Positions 61,401 to 64,000 of a stretch of 64,000 nt of DNA are shown here, in pieces; position 1 is the stretch's first letter, and the number at the start of each line of letters is the position of its first letter. A model generated the notes under the pieces. The model was not told where the DNA came from. It saw only the letters and a program-made list of their open reading frames with translations, and searched no databases. The stretch lies in the NCBI GenBank assembly GCA_945643635.1, contig CALZFC010000058.1, positions 2,107,001-2,171,000 of the forward strand, read 5' to 3'. Both the position numbers and the translations under genes were made by a program. Origin of the DNA: Allodiplogaster sudhausi. Its lineage: Eukaryota > Nematoda > Chromadorea > Rhabditida > Diplogasteridae.

Positions 61401-64000
61401 TTCTCTGCCTCAGCGGAAGACTTGGCCTCCTCCGCCTTCTTCTTCTCTGCCTCAGCGGCGGACTTGGCCTCCTCGGTCTTTTTCTTCTCCGCATCGGCGG
61501 CAGCTTTCTTTGCCTCCTCGGCCTTCTTCTTCTCTGCCTCAGCGGCGGACTTGGCCTCCTCGGTCTTTTTCTTCTCCGCTTCGGCGGCAGCTTTCTTTGC
61601 CTCCTCGGCCTTCTTCTTCTCTGCCTCAGCGGCGGACTTGGCCTCCTCGGTCTTTTTCTTCTCCGCATCGGCGGCAGCTTTCTTTGCCTCCTCGGCCTTC
61701 TTCTTCTCTCCCTCAGCGGCGGACTTGGCCTCCTCGGTCTTTTTCTTCTCCGCATCGGCGGCAGCTTGCTTTGCCTCCTCGGCCTTCTTCTTCTCTCCTC
61801 AGCGGCGGACTTGGCCTCCTCGGTCTTTTTCTTCTCCGCATCGGCGGCAGCTTTCTTTGCCTCCTCGGCCTTCTTCTTCTCTCCCTCAGCGGCGGACTTG
61901 GCCTCCTCGGTCTTTTTCTTCTCCGCATCGGCGGCAGCTTTCTTTGCCTCCTCGGCCTTCTTCTTCTCTGCCTCAGCGGCGGACTTGGCCTCCTCGGTCT
62001 TTTTCTTCTCCGCATCGGCGGCAGCTTTCTTTGCCTCCTCGGCCTTCTTCTTCTCTGCCTCAGCGGCGGACTTGGCCTCCTCGGTCTTTTTCTTCTCCGC
62101 ATCGGCGGCAGCTTTCTTTGCCTCCTCTACCTTCTTCTTCTCTCCCTCAGCGGCGGACTTGGCCTCCTCGGTCTTTTTCTTCTCTCCCTCAGCGGCGGAC
62201 TTGGCCTCCTCGGTCTTTTTCTTCTCCGCATCGGCGGCAGCTTTCTTTGCCTCCTCGGCCTTCTTCTTCTCTCCCTCAGCGGCGGACTTGGCCTCCTCGG
62301 TCTTTTTCTTCTCCGCATCGGCGGCAGCTTTCTTTGCCTCCTCGGCCTTCTTCTTCTCTGCCTCAGCGGCGGACTTGGCCTCCTCGGTCTTTTTCTTCTC
62401 CGCATCGGCGGCAGCTTTCTTTGCCTCCTCGGCCTTCTTCTTCTCTGCCTCAGCGGAAGACTTGGCCTCCTCCGCCTTCTTCTTCTCTGCCTCAGCGGCG
62501 GACTTGGCCTCCTCGGTCTTTTTCTTCTCCGCATCGGCGGCAGCTTTCTTTGCCTCCTCGGCCTTCTTCTTCTCTGCCTCAGCGGCGGACTTGGCCTCCT
62601 CGGTCTTTTTCTTCTCCGCATCGGCGGCAGCTTTCTTTGCCTCCTCGGCCTTCTTCTTCTCTGCCTCAGCGGCGGACTTGGCCTCCTCGGTCTTTTTCTT
62701 CTCCGCATCGGCGGCAGCTTTCTTTGCCTCCTCTACCTTCTTCTTCTCTCCCTCAGCGGCGGACTTGGCCTCCTCGGTCTTTTTCTTCTCTCCCTCAGCG
62801 GCGGACTTGGCCTCCTCGGTCTTTTTCTTCTCCGCATCGGCGGCAGCTTTCTTTGCCTCCTCGGCCTTCTTCTTCTCTGCCTCAGCGGCGGACTTGGCCT
62901 CCTCGGTTTTTTTCTTCTCCGCATCGGCGGCAGCTTTCTTTGCCTCCTCGGCCTTCTTCTTCTCTGCCTCAGCGACGGACTTGGCCTCCTCGGTCTTTTT
63001 CTTCTCCGCATCGGCGGCAGCTTTCTTTGCCTCCTCGGCCTTCTTCTTCTCTGCCTCAGCGGCGGACTTGTCCTCCACGGCCTTTTTCTTCTCCGCATCG
63101 GCGACAGCTTTCTTTGCCTCCTCGGCCTTCTTCTTCTCTGCCTCAGCGGCGGACTTGGCCTCCTCGGCCTTCTTCTTCTCTGCCTCAGCGGAAGACTTGG
63201 CCTCCTCCGCCTTCTTCTTCTCTGCCTCAGCGGCGGACTTGGCCTCCTCGGTCTTTTCTTCTCCGCATCGGCGGCAGTTTTCTTTGCCTCCTCGGCCTTC
63301 TTCTTCTCTGCCTCAGCGGCGGACTTGGCCTCCTCGGTCTTTTTCTTCTCCGCATCGGCGGCAGCTTTCTTTGCCTCCTCGCCTTCTTCTTCTCTGCCTC
63401 AGCGGCGGACTTGGCCTCCTCGGTCTTTTTCTTCTCCGCATCGGCGGCAGCTTTCTTGGCCTCCTCGGCCTTCTTCTTCTCTGCCTCAGCGGAAGACTTG
63501 GCCTCCTCCGCCTTCTTCTTCTCTGCCTCTGCGGTGGACTTGGCCTCCTCGGTCTTTTTCTTCTCCGCATCTGCGGCAGCTTTCTTTGCCTCCTCGGCCT
63601 TCTTCTTCTCTGCCTCAGCGGAAGACTTGGCCTCCTCCGCCTTCTTCTTCTCTGCCTCTGCGGCGGACTTGGCCTCCTCGGTCTTTTTCTTCTCCACATC
63701 GACGGCAGCTTTCTTTGCCTCCTCGGCCTTCTTCTTCTCTACCTCAGCGGCGGACTTGGCCTCCTCGGTCTTTTTCTTCTCCGCATCGGCGGCAGCTTTC
63801 TTTGCCTCCTCGGCCTTCTTCTTTCTGCCTCAGCGGCGGACTTGGCCTCCTCGGTCTTTTTCTTCTCCGCATCGGCGGCAGCTTTCTTTGCCTCCTCGGC
63901 CTTCTTCTTCTCTGCCTCAGCGGCGGACTTGGCCTCCTCGGTCTTTTTCTTCTCCGCATCGGCGGCAGCTTTCTTTGCCTCCTCGGCCTTCTTCTTCTCT
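1..64000 (-). CDS. Giant titin-like muscle gene, partial at both ends (18-exon model)
   Basis: Gene-level entry joining the exons listed below. Exons in order of transcription: 64000-29865, 29810-29500, 29421-29279, 29203-29132, 29004-28824, 28757-28583, 28506-28368, 28233-28000, 27926-23531, 23338-23145, 22932-22765, 22633-22469, 22276-22139, 22070-21806, 20311-20252, 19978-19892, 19704-19562, 19457-1. Every intron is GT...AG, every phase agrees across the junction, and several junctions rebuild a single Ig or FnIII domain. Domain order is array 1, linker, Ig, Ig, FnIII, linker, array 2, Ig, Ig, FnIII, linker, array 3. Neither the start Met nor the final stop is in the window. Known giant proteins with this mix are invertebrate titins such as C. 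elegans TTN-1, which sit in the sarcomere. No kinase domain is visible here. Alternatives are an UNC-89/obscurin-like or lineage-specific giant protein. I infer the ttn-1 relation and give no symbol. Confidence 0.85.
691..741 (-). repeat. 51-nt partial unit interrupting array 3 register
   Basis: Between the units marked at 647 and 827 the spacing is 180 instead of 129 nt. A second partial copy of the KAKIQRQKGGKA(A/G)EES segment is inserted, preceded by a GACTCTTCAGCTGCC junction. The insert is 17 codons, so the frame is kept. It is the only break in unit length in the array. Confidence 0.8.
3240..5600 (-). repeat. Higher-order repeat of 1290 nt (10 units) in array 3
   Basis: TGATCTTTGT lies at 3481 and 4771, and TTTCTTCTAC at 3761 and 5051, both 1290 nt apart (10 x 129). 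Further relatives of the TGATC unit lie at 6190 and 6706, at other multiples of 129 nt. Confidence 0.75.
10850..14300 (-). repeat. Higher-order repeat of 1806 nt (14 units) in array 3
   Basis: The rare variant CCTCCCGTCTGG occurs at 11431 and 13237, 1806 nt (14 x 129) apart. The linked variants GCAAACTCATC (11461, 13267), CTTCTGTTGATG and GAGTATTTTC follow in the same order. The two blocks look nearly identical, indicating one recent duplication of a 14-unit block. Confidence 0.8.
14500..16860 (-). repeat. Higher-order repeats of 903 nt and 645 nt in array 3
   Basis: The marker ACCTTTTCTC is at 14521, 15166 and 16069: 645 nt (5 units) then 903 nt (7 units). TTTTGCAGACTCATCAGCAG recurs at about 15715 and 16618, again 903 nt apart. 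The blocks at 15047-15950 and 15950-16853 look identical over most of their length. Confidence 0.8.
17090..18200 (-). repeat. Higher-order repeat of 645 nt (5 units) in array 3
   Basis: A five-unit block with TTCATCTGATTT, GGTGTTGGATC and GTTTGCGC variants is repeated at 645-nt spacing (for example the GACTCATCAGCAGTTTG units near 17522 and 18167). This part of the array uses the unit variant SAKAKIQHQKGGKAG. Confidence 0.7.
19562..19704 (-). CDS. Exon 17: linker exon before array 3
   Basis: 143 nt, phase 1 in, phase 0 out, acceptor CTTTCCAG and donor GTACT. It encodes SQSIESQRRLTQKLIFLSS, then NEGNSVEEKQQRAKKAYINT and GSARSSGE. Charged and probably partly helical; no known domain. It joins exon 18 at a complete codon. 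Confidence 0.68.
19892..19978 (-). CDS. Exon 16: 87-nt linker exon
   Basis: 87 nt, phase 1 to 1, acceptor TTTTAG AG-edge at 19980-19979 read as AGTAAAG-like AG|TA, donor GTAAG. It encodes NERGAGAAIDGAPADDLQTE and SNVSGCSD. NERGAG looks like the end of an FnIII or Ig domain (compare NEVGEG, NEIGAG), but no matching domain precedes it here, so it may be a relic or chance. The symmetric phase means it can be skipped without a frameshift. Confidence 0.6.
20252..20311 (-). CDS. Exon 15: 60-nt acidic linker exon
   Basis: 60 nt, phase 1 to 1, acceptor ATTTAAG and donor GTATG. It encodes NEELIFGDDEPSISEEEST plus split end codons. It is acidic, like the end of exon 14. The phase is symmetric, so the exon can be skipped cleanly. 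It is predicted from splice signals, phase and composition only. Confidence 0.65.
20312..21805 (-). other. 1494-nt intron, the only long non-coding stretch
   Basis: AT-rich DNA between exons 14 and 15. Open frames of 60-110 codons on both strands show no domain or coding bias and are ignored. It contains short ATGTATGT-type runs (about 20695-20720) and a purine-rich tract on the plus strand at about 21300-21460. I see no transposon ends, tRNA or other gene. Phase agreement across it (CAC AGT G|AA AAC) supports one gene, but this is the weakest join in the model. Confidence 0.6.
21300..21600 (+). other. Purine-rich intronic tract
   Basis: On the plus strand the sequence is rich in GA and GGA words (for example GGTGGGAGAGGAGAACGGAG), so the transcribed RNA has a CU-rich stretch. 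It lies inside the 1.5-kb intron and is well away from the 3' acceptor at 20312. It encodes nothing recognisable. It could bind pyrimidine-tract proteins or simply be simple-sequence drift. Confidence 0.4.
21806..22070 (-). CDS. Exon 14: rest of FnIII domain 2 and acidic tail
   Basis: 265 nt after acceptor ATGCTAG, ending in phase 1 at donor GTATG. It encodes ITEYVIERRSVEFARWRVVG, the loop VPAGQCEFRARQL, and the FnIII signature YAFRVSAVNEIGAGRPS. A very acidic tail follows (PFEDDDEDDDYNDESS). The arrangement FnIII then acidic tail then charged array is the same as in exon 9. An ATG in the domain (near 22040) is internal, not a start. Confidence 0.88.
22139..22276 (-). CDS. Exon 13: end of Ig 4 and first part of FnIII domain 2
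   Basis: 138 nt, phase 0 to 0, after acceptor TTTACAG, ending at donor GTTTT. SGRVQTVLRVTVID is the G strand of Ig 4. TPSAPKRLEAARVEKRSCLL then starts FnIII 2, with the core Trp in LLKWNPPESDN. It joins exon 14 at SQ|ITEYVIERR, inside the FnIII C strand. Confidence 0.87.
22404..22450. repeat. AT-rich ATGTATAT/ACATAC simple sequence in intron 12
   Basis: Short imperfect run of TATG/CATA words between exons 12 and 13. A similar run lies at 23469-23508 in the intron between exons 9 and 10. They resemble each other and have no visible coding or regulatory role. Confidence 0.55.
22469..22633 (-). CDS. Exon 12: core of Ig domain 4
   Basis: 165 nt, phase 0 to 0, after acceptor TTCCAG. It encodes LLYSGAPKPSCVITLNGENA and YDDFLSIRLKSLSASDSGEL, ending CAISTNE. 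The G-x-P-x-P lead of the C strand is present, but the core Trp is Ile and the F-strand Tyr-x-Cys is Leu-Cys-Ala, so this Ig is degenerate, like Ig 2. The domain closes in exon 13 with SGRVQTVLRVTVID. Confidence 0.85.
22765..22932 (-). CDS. Exon 11: end of Ig domain 3 and start of Ig 4
   Basis: 168 nt, phase 0 to 0, starting inside the Ig F strand at VTGQDAGSYSAIYDKVQ after acceptor AAACAG. The conserved Asp-x-Gly-x-Tyr is present, but the usual following Cys is Ala. The second part, FQNLAGARLDGELRVPAGKS, starts the next Ig. The upstream in-frame ATG at about 22944 lies in the intron and is not a start, since splicing at 22932 restores the domain. Confidence 0.83.
23145..23338 (-). CDS. Exon 10: first half of Ig domain 3
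   Basis: 194 nt after acceptor ACTATAG, completing a Gly codon and ending in phase 0 at donor GTTAG. It encodes TLRVLEHPSHCHV, then the B strand EVIMMRCVFS, C strand VVRWQRNGREL with the core Trp, and E strand ATLCIRD. The domain is finished in exon 11 by VTGQDAGSY. It corresponds in position to Ig 1 of the first Ig-Ig-FnIII block. Confidence 0.85.
23469..23508. repeat. AT-rich TATGTA simple sequence in intron 9
   Basis: Imperfect run TATATATGTACATATGTATG and onward, in the 192-nt intron between exons 9 and 10. Same type as the run at 22404-22450. Confidence 0.55.
23531..27926 (-). CDS. Exon 9: FnIII domain 1, acidic/basic linker and charged array 2
   Basis: 4396 nt (1465 codons plus one base), after acceptor GTTTAG, ending at donor GTATG. 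Residues ~1-100 are an FnIII domain: VPSEPLQLRAVRV start, core Trp in VYLRWKKPKQNGG, VERKVVDIDRWRRI, and the closing YSFRILATNEVGEG signature. Next come an acidic stretch (SVEEDEIDEEKDKKEEEEDE, ~115-140) and a basic patch (KKKRKVVKKVKL, ~150). A Ser/Thr/Pro-rich part follows, then charged repeats at ~220-1360, whose core is array 2 of 50-residue units. The last ~100 residues are non-repeat (QLREEMDSALDV, Ser-rich) and lead into Ig 3. Introns of 73 and 192 nt flank the exon and codon phases agree. Long open frames on the other strand here reflect repeat composition. Confidence 0.88.
23890..26990 (-). repeat. Array 2: tandem 150-nt (50-residue) charged repeat
   Basis: The 50-residue unit has four blocks: ADKKKPEEEKAL, ADKKKTEEEKAL, ADKKKKDDEAKAL and a D(D/E)KKKKEEEAKTL block. 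The DDE marker (plus strand TCTTTCTTCTTCTTATCAGC or close variants) recurs at 23977, 24127, 24277, 24499, 24649, 24871 and then every 150 nt to 26521. The two 222-nt gaps hold two extra 36-nt blocks each. A 450-nt higher-order repeat is visible at 25321 and 25771 (shared CCCTGGCTTC, TTAACAGC and CCGGGTTC variants). Both borders have array 1-like units (AEEAKKAAVDAEKK), so array 2 may have grown inside a shorter array of the first type. Confidence 0.92.
28000..28233 (-). CDS. Exon 8: Ig domain 2
   Basis: 234 nt, phase 0 to 0. It encodes the remainder of a second Ig fold: B strand FDFRCEVVAW, then APVIRLQHRG, then YDDYVSIRIKHLRQTDSG (E-F region) and VTAVNEHGSAKLAFNIKV (F-G strands). The usual C-strand Trp is Leu, and the F-strand Tyr and Cys are Ile and Val, so there is no disulfide. 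The DYVSIRIKHL...DSG segment closely matches DDFLSIRLKSL...DSG in the Ig of exons 11-13, which supports duplication of the whole Ig-Ig-FnIII unit. Confidence 0.85.
28368..28506 (-). CDS. Exon 7: second half of Ig domain 1 and start of Ig 2
   Basis: 139 nt after acceptor GTTAAG, ending in phase 0 at donor GTCAG. TVLTLKNFAAG is the E strand. GIYYCRI carries the conserved Gly-x-Tyr-x-Cys of the F strand and can pair with the exon 6 Cys. The last residues APHLISVLENKD begin the A strand of Ig 2, completed in exon 8. Splitting an Ig over two exons is usual in invertebrate muscle giants. Confidence 0.85.
28583..28757 (-). CDS. Exon 6: first half of Ig domain 1
   Basis: 175 nt, phase 1 in and phase 2 out (AG|A). 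It encodes the A to D strand half of an I-set-like Ig domain: lead-in HPESLCVTSVDDK, B-strand Cys in TFFCEG, and the core Trp in VAEWFKNGMKL. It joins exon 7 inside the domain, restoring an Arg codon. This is the most canonical Ig in the window. In titins and twitchins such domains bind other sarcomere proteins or form the extensible chain. Confidence 0.85.
28824..29004 (-). CDS. Exon 5: charged linker before first Ig
   Basis: 181 nt, starting in phase 0 after acceptor TTTAAG and ending in phase 1 (G|GTCAG). The 60 codons begin SVEASVQMPSAAANVTRLID and continue with REECEDIKTLRETRS and LQLEEASKAEKEH. The end is a helical charged segment leading directly into the Ig domain of exons 6 and 7. 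No known domain is recognised within it. Confidence 0.75.
29132..29203 (-). CDS. Exon 4: 24-codon linker
   Basis: 72 nt, phase 0 at both ends, between acceptor GATTAAG and donor GTCAT. It encodes VDVLLDAMGELDIVDAY and a short VPHLPNQ tail. It could be skipped without a frame change. No domain is recognised. It is supported by phase agreement with exons 3 and 5, not by homology. Confidence 0.65.
29279..29421 (-). CDS. Exon 3: acidic linker
   Basis: 143 nt after a T-rich acceptor (TTTTTTTTCAG). It completes a split Gly codon and ends in phase 0 at donor GTCAG. The 47 codons encode an acidic stretch with motifs DLLIELDIEAGEE and DYEETEISVCETE. No domain is recognised. The spacer is rich in Glu and Asp, the opposite charge balance to the end of exon 2. 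Confidence 0.75.
29500..29810 (-). CDS. Exon 2: non-repeat linker with basic motif
   Basis: This exon follows a 54-nt intron (29811-29864: GTACG donor, T-rich tract, acceptor TTGCAG). It is 311 nt and encodes about 103 residues after completing the split Pro codon. The sequence is mixed, partly hydrophobic (EMAVTSPTAFTFVLDD), then Pro-rich (KSPTPQEPEDLKG), then strongly basic (KKKKRRVTKQ). I recognise no domain. The basic patch resembles the KKKRKVVKK patch after the first FnIII domain in exon 9, so the linkers may share an origin. It ends in phase 1 at donor GTTGA. The 54-nt intron is a multiple of 3 and contains no stop in frame, so retention would simply add 18 residues. Confidence 0.75.
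29865..64000 (-). CDS. Exon 1 of window: at least 34-kb exon encoding charged Lys/Glu/Ala repeat array 1
   Basis: The exon enters from beyond position 64000 and ends at donor GTACG (29864-29863). Its real frame is open without a stop from about 55550 to 29865. To the right the same peptide continues, but the frame is broken by seven 1-nt deletions (see separate entry). Nearly the whole exon encodes alternating 14- and 15-residue blocks of the type AKSAAEAEKKKAEE and AKKAAADAEKKKTEE. These are highly helical, with E/K pairs spaced for salt bridges and no Pro or Gly, as expected of a single alpha-helix or coiled-coil rod. The last ~94 codons (30145-29865) leave the repeat and carry a Cys cluster CFLCSSC and a hydrophobic-acidic stretch. 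The exon ends in phase 2 (CC|G). BLAST hits to bacterial TolA or caldesmon would be low-complexity matches, not homology. Confidence 0.85.
34381..36830 (-). repeat. Higher-order repeat of 912 nt in array 1
   Basis: CGGCGGTAGC marks the start of each copy at 34381, 35293 and 36205, a spacing of exactly 912 nt, equal to ten 87-nt pairs plus one 42-nt half. The first two copies look identical by eye. The third carries a GCC to GGC change near 36490 and diverges near 36730, where the earlier copies read CTTGTCCTCC. The block is in frame and encodes repeat halves including KSASEAE and KEAAADAE variants. Confidence 0.8.
47545..53150 (-). repeat. Higher-order repeat of 1596 nt in array 1, three full copies plus a partial one
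   Basis: Copies lie at 47545-49140, 49141-50736 and 50737-52332, with a fourth starting at 52333 that matches for about 0.8 kb and then diverges. The marker CTACGGCAGC recurs at 1596-nt spacing, as does an in-frame extra Lys codon (AEKKKKAEE) near 48430, 50026 and 51622. The private variants TTTATTTGCC (near 48370, 49970 and 51565) and CTCGTTCTTT (near 49420, 51015 and 52612) mark the same blocks. Copies differ at only a few bases, so this looks like recent unequal exchange. The length is a multiple of 3, so the frame is kept. Confidence 0.85.
55551..63827 (-). other. Seven single-base deletions breaking the array 1 reading frame
   Basis: Compared with neighbouring units, one base is missing at about 63823 (TTCTTCTTTCT for TTCTTCTTCTCT), 63381 (CTCGCC for CTCGGCC), 63254-63257 (four T for five), 61796 (CTCTCCTC for CTCTCCCTC), 61222-61225 (four T for five), 58794-58799 (six T for seven) and 55556. 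All seven are losses in short homopolymers or simple repeats, and sister copies nearby have the full length. Followed together they shift the true frame 1, 2, 0, 1, 2, 0, 1, and it then stays intact for 25 kb. Consensus error in a hard-to-assemble repeat is the simplest reading. Confidence 0.8.
56650..59600 (-). repeat. Duplicated block of about 1602 nt near the right end of array 1
   Basis: Rare variants occur twice, 1601-1602 nt apart. A CTTGTCCTCCACGG marker lies at 57352 and 58953, a TCAGCGGAAGACTTGGCC block at 56951 and 58553, and a CACATCGACGGCAGC block near 57982 and 59583. The spacing is 1602 nt left of 58794 and 1601 nt right of it, which exposes a one-base deletion in the right copy. 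A third, partial relative with the same markers lies at about 62800-63730. Confidence 0.75.

Larger units (their letters stand above)
30146..64000 (-). repeat. Array 1: tandem 87-nt (29-residue) repeat made of 14- and 15-residue halves
   Basis: About 33.9 kb of uninterrupted tandem coding repeat, extending past the right edge. The basic pair is 29 residues: a 15-residue half with KKAAADAEKKKTEE and a 14-residue half with KSAAEAEKKKAEE. At 43.5 nt per half this is roughly 780 halves. Common variants are a first-half D to E or A to V change, KSSAEAE, KSASEAE and KSAVEAE halves, and EEGKKAA or EADKKK substitutions. Blocks of variants recur together, forming higher-order repeats. The plus strand is pyrimidine-rich (coding strand rich in GAG/AAG). 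No intron is visible in the array. The left border is sharp, at EE|TSRNASS. Confidence 0.95.

Noticed and set aside
30146..64000. Similarity of array 1 to bacterial TolA domain II or other Ala/Lys/Glu helices
   Set aside because: Low-complexity resemblance only. The array is spliced in phase to eukaryotic Ig/FnIII exons.
1..64000. CRISPR array or satellite DNA as explanation of the tandem repeats
   Set aside because: There are no spacers between repeats. All periods are multiples of 3, a single frame is kept open over tens of kilobases, and the arrays are flanked by spliced Ig/FnIII exons.

Overview
This window is eukaryotic. Nearly all of it is the inside of one giant gene on the minus strand, read from position 64000 towards position 1 and open at both window edges. 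The product looks like a titin (connectin)-type giant muscle protein: immunoglobulin (Ig, I-set-like) and fibronectin type III (FnIII) domains alternate with enormous arrays of charged Lys/Glu/Ala repeats. I favour an invertebrate, probably a nematode, and a relative of C. elegans TTN-1. The reasons are the mix of Ig/FnIII with long charged helical repeats, short AT-rich GT-AG introns (54 to 273 nt, one of 1.5 kb), and AT-rich intron DNA beside GC-richer repeat exons. I cannot name the species. No bacterial gene, RNA gene, transposon or CRISPR array was seen.

Reading 5' to 3' (right to left), I could join 18 exons by hand. All have GT...AG borders and every codon phase agrees. (1) 64000-29865: one exon of at least 34.1 kb, almost all a 14/15-residue repeat of the type AEKKKAEEAKSAAEAE (87 nt per pair). 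(2) 29810-28824: four non-repeat linker exons. (3) 28757-27600: Ig, Ig, FnIII. (4) Rest of the 4.4-kb exon 27926-23531: acidic and basic linker, then a second array of 50-residue (150-nt) units. (5) 23338-21806: again Ig, Ig, FnIII. (6) 20311-19562: three small linker exons after a 1.5-kb intron. (7) 19457-1: an exon of at least 19.4 kb carrying a third array of 43-residue (129-nt) units. Between positions 2 and 18887 this holds exactly 146 units plus one 51-nt partial unit, and it runs off the left edge still open.

The modelled coding sequence in the window is about 60.5 kb, roughly 20,150 codons or about 2.2 MDa, before adding the unseen ends. The layout is a module used twice: Ig-Ig-FnIII, charged linker, charged array. 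The arrays are probably long stiff or springy helical spacers and the Ig/FnIII islands the binding stations; this is inference.

The three arrays are strand-asymmetric and poor in stop codons in several frames, so very long spurious open frames occur on both strands; none is treated as a gene. At the right end (55.5-64 kb) the true frame is broken by seven single-base deletions. Elsewhere it is intact over tens of kilobases, so these are more likely assembly errors than decay. The arrays contain higher-order repeats (1596, 912, 1602, 1806, 1290, 903 and 645 nt), which show recent local amplification.
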